Shown one piece after another: positions 42,350 through 54,400 of a stretch of DNA of 64,000 nucleotides. The first letter of the stretch is position 1, and each line of letters starts with the position of its first letter. This DNA is from Chimonanthus salicifolius (lineage: Eukaryota > Streptophyta > Magnoliopsida > Laurales > Calycanthaceae). A program made the translations under genes and the position numbers. The DNA lies in the NCBI GenBank assembly GCA_013350335.1, contig CM023536.1:7088207-7152206 (forward strand), read 5' to 3'. The notes below the pieces were generated by a model. That model did not search any database. It saw only the letters and a list, made by a program, of their open reading frames with translations, and was not told where the DNA came from.

Positions 42350-43594
42350 CATATTAAACAACAAACTTTATGGCAATATATATAAGAACAACTTCTTAAA
42401 ATAAAATAAACACTTAGAAATTTATTTATCTATTTTATTTTTCTTAGACTAATATTGAATTCCAGATTTTTTTTAAAGACTTATATATTATATAAATTTA
42501 AAATATACTTTACATGATATAATTGATGGGCTTTAAAAGATGACAAGTCTCAATTTATTAAAAAAATAATCCCATGACCCGGACTAATTGATGGACCTTA
42601 GGCCACGTGTCATGAGATTGGGTTGTGATGATTTTTTTTTTTTTCTATTGGGACTCCTCTATTTCCTCATTGTTTAGTTGGATAGCAAATTCGAAACTCA
42701 AAACAAGTTAAAATTACATGCATCTGCATTTAATTTATTTAACTGTCAACTCAAATCGTAATGTATACAATCGATTTACTCGGTGTGTGCAAATAGGAGG
42801 GTTTTCACACATCCTAGAGAACTATTCGGATGCGACACATGAACACCTCCGGACCTAAAATAAAAAAAAAATCCTATACATCTACTACTATAAACGAAGT
42901 TTTCGTCAATCACATCTTGATATAAAGTAAAAAAATAGAAATTTATGTAAAAAATTAAAAATAGAAAAATTATGACTAAATTTTGTGAGTTTAAATATTT
43001 GACTCACCTTTTTTATGTGATTGTGAAATAACTTTTAACTATTTATTTATCGAATGGTCGTAATTTACTTTTATATTATTAAACAAAACAAACAGTAAAA
43101 CTCTATTTAAAATTTTCCTAAAGCACACAATTTTTTAGATTCTAAAATATAAAAAAATTAAGATTGATTTAGTGAGTTTAAAAAAGAAGAAGGAAAGTTT
43201 TGTGAAATTACTAAAAATATGAAAGTGGATTCTTAATTTTGATTTGGTGAACTAGAATTATTTAGTCTCTTAATACTATTTTTTTATCTAAAAATTAGAA
43301 AACTCATGCAAACCAAATACTAAAAAAACAAAAACAAAAAAATGGATTAGATGATTAAATCAAATAACTTTGAAAGACATGGCTCACCTTTCTCATCTTA
43401 GCATGTAAAAATAGAAAAAAAAAATTAAAAATATTCTGAAAGAAGTCCCAACATTTGTGCTTAATTTATAAAAAATCAAATATATTTTTTATTCTGAAAT
43501 AGAGTCCACCCTTTTTTCTAAATTTTCTGAAAAATCTGTGTTCCAAAAAAACCCATGCTCTATATAGATTTCAATTATCTTTTTTTATTTAAAG
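42350..43594. other. Intergenic, AT-rich; nothing identified
   Basis: No gene or delimited repeat. Confidence 0.55.
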
Positions 43595-43740
43595 TTAGCT
43601 GATTGTCTTCCACATCAGGAAGTGAGAGGTTGTGAGTTTGAACTCTTATGACCTAACATTGATGTGCCTTAGGGATTTTATTAGGACTGTCTCTGAATTT
43701 TCTACACGTTAATCCAAATTAATTAGACGTAATTAAAGGC
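43595..43740 (+). mobile_element. tRNA-derived SINE fragment, family 2
   Basis: Reads GTTAGCTGATTGTCTTCC (box-A-like), then AGGTTGTGAGTTTGAACTC (box-B-like, GTTTGAAC), spaced as in a tRNA head. The 3' edge is unclear. Confidence 0.45.
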
Positions 43741-45039
43741 CTCACTGTGTCTTTCAAATTAAAATTATAGCCACATATTTGCCCTTTATCTTCAAATTAA
43801 AATTATGTATAAAAATCTATTTGATCTTTATCTTCATTTGTTAATTTTATGACCTTTGACAGACTTAAACTTTCAAAGAGCATCTTAGAAGGACTCATTT
43901 TGGTTAAGCTTTTTCGACCACGTGCCCAATCTTCCCTTATTCTATATTATATAAACATGTATTAAATAAATAATAAATTAACTAAATCAAATGCAATTCA
44001 AATAAATAGATAAAAAAAAATCTTATATTAAATTTGGATCTAAAAATTATAAAATTTGTATCCAAACTTATTTCTTTCAAATTGTATCTTTAGTTTGTCA
44101 AGACAATATATTGATGTATTTTCTTTTTCAAAAGAAAAATATATTTTCAAGTATTTTTTATAAAACTTGCAAATTAATATGAGTACTAAGCTATTAAATC
44201 ATGTAATAAACATTTTATATATGTGTATGAATTATTCAGCTAAAATAATAGAATTTTATGATGAAGTTTCGACCAAGTCGCATGCAATATAAGTGCTTTA
44301 GATGACATATATTACATCGAGTAATATAATCATTAAATCACCCACTAATATAGTACTTTTAAAAATAATTTGTCAAATTTAAATATTAAAATCAATTTTA
44401 TATTAATACGATAAATGACTTTGATGATATGAAGATGATTTTACTCACTTAAAACCAACTCGATTTCAAAATTACCCTAACCTGCTGGCCAAACAACAAA
44501 AGTGATCCTCCTTATAATTTACGGATTTTTCATAAGGCCCCCAAGGTATGCTAAGAATTTTTTTTTGCTCTTCCTAAAAACTTACAAATTTATACATCAC
44601 CCCCAACAATTTTTTAAGTTTTTTTACCCCTGAATTCTTGTAAATATTTTCACCTTGTCTCAGAGTACATAAAATAAGAAAATCCACTGCAGAGAAGGTC
44701 TGTATCGACCAATTGGTGTTCTTTATTAGTTCTGTGCCAGTTAGAACCCAAGTCCACCTAAATATTTGAAAGAATATTTTTTATTATATTAACACCACTA
44801 GAAAGTTATTTTTATATAATCTTATTAATTAATTAATTAAACATCAGTTAAGTGCCTAAATATAAATAACCTTGGACTGGCCTGTGCCCTGTAGTAGTAG
44901 GTACCAGTGTCATACCTACTGCAGATATTTTTAAATATTGATGTTACACTTTATAAAATGGTGAATCAGGATATTCTTAAATTGAATAGATATTGTCTTT
45001 TTTTTTTTTTTAATTTATGTGTAGAAAATCATGAGATAT
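43741..45039. other. Intergenic, AT-rich; nothing identified
   Basis: No gene or delimited repeat. Confidence 0.55.
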
Positions 45040-45170
45040 CTAATATAAAATTCTCACGCGTGAGTCCACTATTCCTAGGACACACTAAAATTAGATTATG
45101 GAACCTGAACCTGAAACCTCCTGCTTCTTAAGGCGGGAGACAACCAGTTGAACATTGGATATTTTCAGTT
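45040..45170 (-). mobile_element. tRNA-derived SINE fragment, family 2
   Basis: The minus strand reads GTTCAACTGGTTGTCTCCCG, then AGGAGGTTTCAGGTTCAGG, the box-A/box-B arrangement seen at 43595. The body is degraded. Confidence 0.45.
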
Positions 45171-45589
45171 ACTTTCTAATGTAAATTTTTATTTCCTTTT
45201 AATGATCTTAATTTTGACAATATCTTCCTTATGGTATAAAATAATTCTTCCAATATTATTTTTTCCTAAGGAGAAATTTAAAAAAATATATTTATGACAA
45301 TGGTTGGTGCCCATGATAAAAAGCTGGTGAACAAATCGACAATGGAGGGGACAATTTGTTGGGACACTGGTCTCACCAAACTTCAAAGGGGGTTTTGAAG
45401 GGTTTAAAACCAGCCAACAATTTTTTATTTTTGAATAATTTTAAATTGAAAAGATAATAAATCATATTACTATTGTAAAATCATTCATTTAACTTATTTT
45501 AAATTAATATTTATAATTTAATTTGACAATTTTTATATACTGTTGCTTATTTGACACACTTAATATAATCTGCAAGTTTTGAAAGTGAC

Positions 45590-46271
45590 CACCAATTTAC
45601 AAGGAGCGAATGTCATTCATGAGTAACTCATCAAGCCTCATATAAATCATTATTTTTCTCCTTCACAATTGATATGAGACTCTTATTCATACCTCAACAA
45701 TTCCCCTTCGAACGAATCTCTCCTGCAGATAGAACGTCACTAATCATCCCGTTCTTCTTGGAGATCCTTGAGTCTACATATTAGGGGTTAAGATATTGGC
45801 CGATACGAAACGTATCGGCCGATATGGTATGGGTTTTAAGCACCGTATAATATCGGCCGATACACATATAACCTATTTATCGGTCGATATGATTCATATC
45901 GGTATTTTTTTTTTAAAAAAAAAAAATCAAAACGGTGATGGGCAGAGGTCGAAATATCGGCCGATATTTACGTTTTGAATTAAAAAAAAAACAGTTTCTT
46001 TTTTGGTTTTTTTATACTTTTTAATTCAAAAAAAATAAAATAATACCGATATTTACCCAAAAAAAAAAAAAAAGAGGAGAGAGAATCATATCGGCCGGGG
46101 CGTTTTTTGCACCCCTGCTACATACTGTATCTTGGGAACTTATCTCTGATACCACTGTTGGGACTGGATTTCCAGCTCAAAAAACTAGCTGAGGTGGAGA
46201 TATCCAACCCTATATAAGTCCTTAGTTTCTCCCCTCACAACTGATGTGGAACTCTCATTCGCACCCCAAGA
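45590..46271 (-). mobile_element. TRIM retrotransposon interrupted by a hAT-type MITE
   Basis: On the minus strand the 5' LTR (46271-46156) ends CCAGTCCCAACA. It is followed by GTGGTATCAGAGATAAG, a near-perfect initiator-methionine tRNA primer binding site. The 3' LTR (about 45699-45590) repeats the first: GTATGAATAAGAGTCTCATA against GTGCGAATGAGAGTTCCACA, then ATTGTGAAGG/AGTTGTGAGG and TTATATGAGG/TTATATAGGG. A purine tract GAAGGGGAA precedes it. Without the MITE at 45782-46117 the internal region is only about 120 bp. No coding capacity. The 3' LTR outer edge is approximate. Confidence 0.8.
45774..46125. mobile_element. hAT-like MITE family B, nested in the TRIM
   Basis: Element 45782-46117 (336 bp) is flanked by CTACATAT and CTACATAC, 7 of 8 matching. 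It starts TAGGGGTTAAGATATTGGCC and ends GGCGTTTTTTGCACCCCTG. It holds several ATCGGCCGATA palindromes and poly(A)/poly(T) runs. It splits the TRIM internal region, so it arrived later. Confidence 0.88.
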
Positions 46272-46307
46272 ATTTGAAACAACATGATAATAAACAAAGA
46301 TCAAATC

Positions 46308-46515
46308 AAGAAGGGATTGGCTTGACGGTCAATAAGCTCCCTTCATAAAGGGAGGTCTTAAATTCGATTCACGTTTAAACCCATCTAGGCCACTTTTCAT
46401 AGGGTTACTCCTCATCACTTGATCCTAATATATGTGTATAGAGAGGTGCACACATGCCCTAAATAATTAGTCGAGTAAAATCCTCTACAAACACTTGAAC
46501 ACTTTTGTCATAAAA
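46308..46515 (+). mobile_element. SINE family 1 copy
   Basis: Box A is TGGCTTGACGGTCAATAAGC and box B is AAATTCGATTCACG after GAGGTCTT. Then comes the family body ATGCCCTAAATAATTAGTCG, with tail ACACTTTTGTCATAAAAAAT. Target duplication unclear. Confidence 0.8.
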
Positions 46516-48289
46516 AATAAATATATGAAAAAAATGCATTGCTTAAGTGTTTTAAATTTTCCGTCTAAAGACTGGGAGATCATTTGTGTACCCATGGACA
46601 TTCAGAATATTCAAAGAGTTTTATAGATTGAGATAGTGATAGATTCATAAAGAAAAGTTTATATTTCAATATATAGTCTATAAAAATTACTTATAAATAA
46701 ATAAATAAAATTAATTTTTTCAACACTTAATATTTAATTACTTTAAATTATTTTTACTTCATTTGTTAGGAGATAACTTAAAAAATGATGCTTCTACAAT
46801 TATACGAAAACAATTTCTTAAGAGAAGATACCGATCAGACATCTAATAGTCTTCTATATTCTCATTTCAGAACGGTAAAAAAAAAAACTGATTGTTATAT
46901 GTTGGATGTTGCCACGGTCATCCGGATTCAACACAAGCCCGACTAAACCCTAATAAATATTTTTTTTATATGAAAAGGTTTTTTTTCCTTTTATTTAAAT
47001 AATCAGCAATTTAATTTAATTTAATTTATACGATAGATGACTGTGATCTAATTAAAATTGAAAGGTTAAAAAAAATAAAATGTATCTGTATTAGTCAATG
47101 AGGCAATATAACCATTGCGCATTAGGATATCGACTCTGAGAAATTGACATGCATTTAGGACGATGGCCTTGTCAATTTTAAATTTTATAAGATAAATAAC
47201 TTTAATAATGATGATAATGATAACTTTATTCAAAATGTTCATTTCTTTCTTGAGTCGGAAAAGCGAAAGATTCAGATTTGTGCAAATAATTTTGGAGAGA
47301 TTAAAGAAACAATTGTGGAGAGATTGAGGAAGCTTACCATATATTGTAGATCGGTACTTATAGTTAAATGGAATCATATAAAATATTGTATAGGGAGAAA
47401 GTTCGTTCAAAAATTCTTTATTCAATTATTATAATTTTGTCTTTGAAATTAAATGAAATATAAAAATATTATAGAGAGAGAAAAAATAATTAAGAAGTTA
47501 CTTACTCTAATTATAGTTTTTTTTTTTTAAATGGAACATACAACATTTTACATCAGAATTCTCAAAATCTGATTAACCCACCTTTTTGTGCATCTTCTCA
47601 TCTTATTTTTATTTGTCACATCTCACTTAAAAATAAATAATGTAATTAAAAGAATAATAAATAGTAGAGGTCATAATAGAGTTGGACTAGCCAGACATAT
47701 TAAGCGAGACTCTCTGACAAAATATGTTATCAAATGGTCGATGGGTCTTTCCGTAATTAGATTTCAGTTTGATAGATGATTACATGGATATAAAGTATAT
47801 AAAATTTCACTATCAATTAATAATTCATATCATATAATTTTGATCTTTAAATTTTGATGAGCATCGTTAGAAAGTTTCGATAGATAAAATCTCAGTAGAG
47901 TTTTTTATATAATAATATCAGTATCTCATTTAGTGTGGGAACCACTACACTTATAAACTGGTCACTTGTTAGTCAAAGAGTAAGAAAAAACAAGTGTGGC
48001 ATGTGGATGTGGCACACCTGCCATAGAATGGCCTCACCCACTCGTGTCTATCGGCAACCACTCTTCCAAAAACTAACAACTCTACTTCCATTCATTTTAT
48101 AAAATAAAATATAATTTGGGATCCACCATCTTAACCTCTCACATACAGGGGGGGACCCCTCAAAATGAGGGTGTCCATTAAATAATAAATTATAATTTTG
48201 AAAAGAATTTAAACATTAGCAATTAAAAAAATTAGAAAAATGAAAGAATATATATAATTTAATTTTAGTGTCTCGAAATTATCAAAAAT
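46516..48289. other. Intergenic, AT-rich; nothing identified
   Basis: Open stretches at 47066-47425 and 47588-47779 show no domain or codon bias and are not called genes. Confidence 0.5.
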
Positions 48290-48489
48290 TAACTCAAGAG
48301 AGGATTAGTCTGATAGTCAAGAAGCTCCCCTTATGAAGAGAGGTCTTGAGTTCGATTCACGCTCAACACTCCTCTAGTCCTACTCCCAATAGTTCCTTAC
48401 CTGGTGTGTGTGGGATTGAAAGGCTTATACATGCCCCAAGGACTAGTCGGATTAAAATGTCACTGTCCAAACACCTTTGTCATAAAAAA
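48290..48489 (+). mobile_element. SINE family 1 copy, best-preserved tRNA boxes
   Basis: Box A is TTAGTCTGATAGTCAAGAAG and box B is CTTGAGTTCGATTCACGCTC, which contains a good GTTCGATTC core. The body runs through ATGCCCCAAGGACTAGTCGG to the tail ACCTTTGTCATAAAAAAAA. Confidence 0.85.
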
Positions 48490-49085
48490 AACTTATAATA
48501 ATTAGATAAAGCAGCATGATAAATTCAGATATTTAGATGGAATTGTAAATTTACCGGGAAGACATGATCTGGATATAGCTAGTAGAATATAAAATATTTA
48601 AATAAAATTATTCATGTGAAAAGTTATGGTAAAGTTGAACTAATTTTAAGTATAGAGTCCACTTGTGATTAAAGAAAATTTTTACATCTCAAAATCTCTC
48701 TATAATTGTTAATGAGCTCCAATACCAACGGTACGAAAATGCTAAAATTTTGGAATTTTGCTACTTTAACAAAGTAACAAAAAATATTTTTTAATTTAAT
48801 ACATTATGTGGGCCATTGAGGCCTATCATATAGAAGTTCTAGTTATAGAGTATTCAAAAATTTACTTAGGAACAAAAATATACTTTTAGCCATTAAATTT
48901 AAACTCATCAAAATCAGAAAGAGAAGTTTTTTATGTTATAAGAGGGGTGCAATGTCAACTTAAAGGATTTGATTCTACGAGGGTACCAAGTAGACCCAAC
49001 GATGGATGCCTTGAGATCATGACGGCATCTGTCGAATTTTATGTCTGGTACAGAATTCTTGTGTGGACCACTTCCTCTTTCAAAT
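48490..49085. other. Intergenic; nothing identified
   Basis: No supported feature. Confidence 0.5.
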
Positions 49086-49240
49086 CTTTAAGAATTGACA
49101 TGTGCTCTGAGAGTTCAGAAATCTTCTTCGTAAAGTAGAGTTTTAAGTTTGAATCATGTTTAATTCAAATCGATCACTTCTCATACACTTAATGGGTGTG
49201 TATAGATTGAAAGATTTACACATGCCCTTAAGATTACTCT
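49086..49240 (+). mobile_element. SINE family 1 fragment
   Basis: Degenerate box B (TTTTAAGTTTGAATCATGTT) and the body phrase ATTTACACATGCCCTTAAGA are recognisable. The tail is missing, ending just before the MITE at 49251. Confidence 0.55.
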
Positions 49241-49242
49241 CA

Positions 49243-49448
49243 CTTCAAATTAGGGGTGCAAATATCGGCAGTTTTTTTTTTTTAAAAAATCTAAACAAAT
49301 TAAAAAAAAAGATAAAAAAGGCTGATTTAAAAAAAAAATGAAAAATGTAAATATCTGCCTGAGTCCACAGTCGATATTTGGCCGAATTATCTCGCCGATA
49401 CAGTCGATACAATGAGTATCGACCCGGATTTATACCCATGCTTCAAAT
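49243..49448. mobile_element. hAT-like MITE family B with perfect target duplication
   Basis: Element 49251-49440 (190 bp) lies between identical octamers CTTCAAAT. It starts TAGGGGTGCAAATATCGGC and ends CCCGGATTTATACCCATG, an imperfect inverted pair, and contains GCCGATACAGTCGATAC. Confidence 0.88.
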
Positions 49449-49687
49449 ATAGGATGAGGATCCAAAAAAAAATTAAAATTATTAGCCCATAAAATTGTTC
49501 TCTCTTTTTTTATTTTTAAACTGAAGTTTTTATTTTTAAACTAAAGTTTTGGTCGATATGAAACCGATGTGGAAGGTCTGATGGCATATAAGAAAAAAAA
49601 AACTATCGGAACCAAGACTTTTGGCAAGTAGTGATATCTCTTGATAAATAAATCATTCATTGTTGTACTTAGATGGCTCTAAAACAG
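49449..49687. other. Intergenic; nothing identified
   Basis: AT-rich, with a doubled phrase TTTTATTTTTAAACT(G/A)AAG (49508 and 49529). Confidence 0.5.
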
Positions 49688-50090
49688 TGTTTTTAAAATT
49701 GACTCGTCGATCAAATCTTTTAGGAGAATATTGAGTTTGATAGGGTTCAACCAGTTCAACCGTGGTCAACTCGGTTAAACCGGTCACACATAGATGCCTT
49801 ATAATAATATTAATTAACTACTAGATCAATTAGTCTAAAGTATAATAATATGCTAATAACCTTAAAATATTAAATACAAAACACGTTAAATAAAAAAAGG
49901 TCTTTGTTCACACTAATTATAATTATAATTAATAAAATAGTCCAACAATTCAATGTAATAAGTTTAAAACTTTTTAGGAGTTATTGAGGGTCAACCATAA
50001 GTTTGAACTCTAAAAAAGTTTTCAAGATGACCAAACTGTATTTAGTAAAAATTAACATTCGAACCCGATTCAACTGCTTAGAAAGATGGA
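49688..50090. mobile_element. Probable hAT family C remnant
   Basis: Left end CAGTGTTTTTAAAATTGACT and internal AACCAGTTCAACCGTGGTCA and GGTTAAACCGG resemble the 22463 element. A right terminus and target duplication were not found. Confidence 0.4.
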
Positions 50091-50343
50091 GTTTTAAAAT
50101 ATTGCTCTATAATTGCTCTTATCTCTTCTGCTCCTGTACTACTCTTCATTTCTTCACATGCTATGCCACACCAAACATGGCAATATCAGTTGAAAGATGG
50201 TGTGGTAAAACACGAAAAATAAGTTCAACTCAAGCAGATGAATACAAATGATTGTGTGGTAAAACATGATGATTGTGTTTTTTCAATAGCAATTTGCAAA
50301 CAACGCGTGGGAAACAATACAGTGCACGACAAACTATCTTATA

Positions 50344-50542
50344 CTTTCTCCATCTCATTTTAGTTATCTCATTTTAAACATTTATACTTTTTAAGGAATT
50401 TGACTTTGACTTTAAACCACCATACAGTTGAGAGGTGATTCTCATCCATTTCAACACACTTTATGCTACTCCAACTATAAATGGGACAACTATTTTGGGA
50501 CAATTCTAAAATCCATAGACAACTAAATTGGGACTGAAGGAG
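50344..50542. mobile_element. Stowaway-type MITE
   Basis: Flanked by TA on both sides. Left end CTTTCTCCATCTCATTTTAG; the inverted right end reads CTCCTTCAGTCCCAATTTAG. The interior matches the copy at 35482. Confidence 0.82.
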
Positions 50543-51483
50543 TATGAAACTATATAAGGAACAAGTTAGACTTCTATATTTGTCTACTACCTGAAATTCC
50601 CACCTTCATGAGAAATTATCTTACAGAACTGAGCTGACCATGTGAAATTGGGTTCATGTGGAATATGCATTCTAGAAATCCAAGAAAACAGAATGGAGAA
50701 GAACTAATCTTCTGATAATCACTACAATTTGCCACTGAGAATGAAAAGCAAGTTCTTTTAACAGGTTCTTCCTCCTTGAAAAACCTTACAATCGGAGTAT
50801 GCCAACATAGACCTTCATTTCCTGGTTAAATATACATAAGAATATCACTAATCACTGCTCATGCTCTCTCATCTTTGTAAGACCCCATGAAACTTGGGGA
50901 TGCTTCCTCTTCCCTAGATGACAATCAATAGGACTTGGAGGTCTGCAAGTTGCAACCCCAAGACACAACTAGTTCTTATATTTTGGCATATATATTTTCA
51001 TTTAACTGCAAGGTTATGCCAAGAACGGTAATTGTGACAGTATGCGATGCATTACCTTTCAAACTTCTGTGATCCATATGAATGTTGGTGGTCTCTGTTC
51101 ATGATTTTAATAGTATGGAAAAGGCAGAAACAGTATACCACCTCATGTGATTCCAAAATTTCCAAACACCCCAGATACACGATGGACCACCATTTGTTAA
51201 GCCAGCAAAATATTCATACCAGCTTGCTTCCAAATGCATCCTTATTTTGCCATTCCCATCGAGACCAACATACAAATTTAACGTACCAGATTGGCACATG
51301 ACTTCTCAAGGCTCCTTCAATATTTAGCCTATTCCAATTCCTCAAATATCTTTCCCATTATTTAACCAAACTTGTGTTGTCAATTGCTATCTGGTCATCT
51401 GGGTTGAAGTGGTTTGATAGTTTTGTCCGTTAACTTGTTTCTTCCATGCACGAATTGTAATTGATCAACCTCCATGCTCCTCT
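50543..51483. other. 3' flank of the MYB gene
   Basis: Less AT-biased sequence that probably includes the MYB 3' UTR. No other gene is supported. Confidence 0.4.
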
Positions 51484-54400
51484 TTATATGATGGTTGCAG
51501 TTGAGTCCTCATTGATGCTACCTGACTTGATGCCACAATTTTCCAACCCACTCTTGAGCCAAGCGGCATTGCTTAGTTCTGTGGTTATTGAAGCTAATTC
51601 ATGACTTGAGATGGGCAGCGGTTCCTCAAAGTCCATAAATTCAGGCCCCAATAATGAGCTCTGAGGAAGAGCACCTTGGATTCCACAACAACCATGTGCA
51701 CATCGGGATGGCACCCAGGGCTCACTATAACCACCTTGAAGCATTTTGCAGACGCCAACATCAGGTCTGGCAGCATGGACCAATGATCCCAATGGTGCTG
51801 ACCTCGGCAACAGAGTCACTGACGTTGATGAACCAACCGCGGGATTAAAAGGGGAAAATGCACCAACTTTAGCCACAGGTCGGAAGAGGTTCGGTGGATC
51901 CTCAGGTTCAGTCTTACATTGATTGTCTCCAATATAGGTCTTGCCTTCAGAATTGTCTGATGCATTCTCCAAGGAACTAGTTACATCTTTTCCTTCCAAA
52001 GACTTGGAGGAATTGACATCCCCACATGACAAAGTTTCTTCTGAAGAACCTTTCGTTTTATCTATGCTATTTTCTTCCAACATATCACAAGGTGGTGTCT
52101 TTGAACTGCGAAGCTCAATGCATCTTCGTCTCAGGGTGGAATTCCAGTGATTCTTGATTGCATTATCTGTTCTCCCTTGCAGGAGTCTTGCAATTGATGC
52201 CCATCTGTTTCCATGGATCGCATGTGCAGCAACTATAATACGATCCTCTTCATCTGCACCAAACTTATACTTTGTCAAAATTCTTAGACAATGATCACAG
52301 GAAACTCATCATCTTATAATAAACAATACAACAGAGCTCCGACGATACAATTGAAGTGCACCAAAAAATCCACTCATTGACCAACATAGTTAAACCATAA
52401 ATCGTCTAGCGTAAAATGGGAAGCTCCATTGAGGAAAAATATGATATTCCATCATACAATTTGCACCTTTCCACAAGCTGTACATGCAGAGACAACTCTT
52501 AATATAATTGTTCAGATGATGACTTTAACATGGACAGAAGCATCTATGACTGAATCATTTAACCACCAAATTCTCATCCTAATTAGATGTCACAATTAAA
52601 CTAGTAAAATTATTGAAAAAACGAGCTGATACAAAATTAGACACCCATGATGGAGAGCACTAGATGAGCATAAGGTTTCAGAAATGTTGGCGGCCCCAGC
52701 AACAACACAACTCATTACATTTAAAAGAAATGCTTATTGTAAAATAACTTCAATTCTCTTCATGTATTATTCTATAGTATCTAATTTCCTAACTAGTCAA
52801 GCTACATCTAGCAGATTTAGTTAATTTTTTTTTGAGAAGAAATTGAAACTATCATATTTTAGTGACTTTATAATCAATTCAGAATGAAGATAATGAAAAT
52901 ATTTCTTGTAACGTTTACTAAAGATGAGCATCTTAGGACAGGTGGCAAATATATTTTTGACACCTATTAAATACAGCTTGGAAGTTGGTACCTTTTGCAG
53001 TATCGTGGCCTATTTGGAAAGAGTGAAATGGGAGGATCGTTGAGGATGAGAGAGAGAGAGAGAGAAGAAGGAAGAGAGGGGGGGGGGGGGGGGGGGGGGG
53101 GTGTTTCTATAGGAGAAGTTTTCGAGAAGGCGAAATGGAACTTGATAGGATGGCTTTCTGTTTGTAAGGAGTTCTCTGGACTGACCCTGGAGGATTTCTA
53201 CCAATCGTGGGAAGGGTGTATGAGGGGAGTTGGGAAAGATAAAGAACACAGGGTTGATTGGGTAGTGCCACCTCAAGATTATTTTAAATTTAATGTGGAT
53301 GGGACAGCAAGAGGTAAACTGGGCCCGGCAGGAATAGGAGGGGTGTTGCATGACGATAAGGATAGGATGTTATTAGCTTTTTCTGAGCCTTTAGGTATCA
53401 TGGAGTCAAATGGGGCGGAATTGAGAGCAATTAGAGGGCGTTTCAAATTTGGTCTAGATTTGGGAATGGTAAGCTCATTGTTGAAGGTGATTTGACATTT
53501 TGATGGGCTAGCATTTTGATGTATCTTGCTTTCTTTTATTTTGTTTTTGTTTTTGGTTTTTTCTTTTGTCTTTCTCTTCGGTTCTGAGTATATATCTCCT
53601 ATACTCGGATCCCTTCTTTGTACTCCCTTCCTTTTAATGATATTTAGTCGACAATGTTTAAAAAAAAGAGTTGAAGGTGATTCGAATCAATGCTATCTCC
53701 TAGGCTACTAATAGGAACCCCACCCCTCCAGGCCAATGGGAACTGATTACCATTTTTAGGGACATTAGAAAGTTGTGCAGGACAAGAGATATCACCTTCA
53801 CACATGCTCCTTGGTCGGCGAACAGTATTGCTGAATTTCTAGCAAATGTGGGAGTACTAAAACATAGACCGACAATGGCACTACTCTAAGCATGTTTCTC
53901 TTTGGGTGTAAGGGGAGATGGGGAACTCCACATTGTATCTATATTGTATACGGTGTACTTTACATATAGTCCTTAGATGTTCTTGTTTGTATTTTTTCTA
54001 ATAGCCACGTATACCCCTCCTAATACGTGGTCTATCTCTCTTGTATCCACTTCATCATTTAATGAAATAATTTGTTATTGTTGCAAAAAAAAAAAAAAAT
54101 ACAGAATATGTGAGTGCAATAACATGGAAACAGAAGCAAATGAAGTGATCATTAACAAACTGAGATAGAAGTAAAGATTACCATATCTAAGATGAAAAAC
54201 GAAGCATTAAAACCATATGGTATCCATATATTAGTATTGTGTTTTGTTGGGTGAAAATGAGATGGGTAGGTTAACTAGTTTAACAAAGCCCAGGTTTCAA
54301 GAAGAATGCTACAAGAATGGCGAAAGTGTATTGTGGTCCCTTTTGAAAGGATAGTCCCAAAGAGGAGAAATTCTATGAGGTAATAGGCTTTTATTTATAT

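Larger units (their letters stand above)
52978..54098 (+). mobile_element. 5'-truncated LINE with RNase H domain and poly(A) tail
   Basis: Plus-strand coding remnants read [13 protein letters not shown], then an RNase H domain with [17 protein letters not shown] and, after the nested insertion, IVEGDS (the D-E-D catalytic set). The end [20 protein letters not shown] follows. A 3' UTR runs to the poly(A) at 54085-54098. A(A)ATACAG just before 52978 and just after the tail may be the target duplication. A stop near 53020 and a 24-base poly(G) show decay. Orientation is opposite to the host MYB gene. Confidence 0.85.

Noticed and set aside
48351..48366. tRNA gene suggested by a GTTCGATTC box B
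   Set aside because: It sits in a SINE with a conserved non-tRNA body and A-rich tail, and no cloverleaf can be formed.
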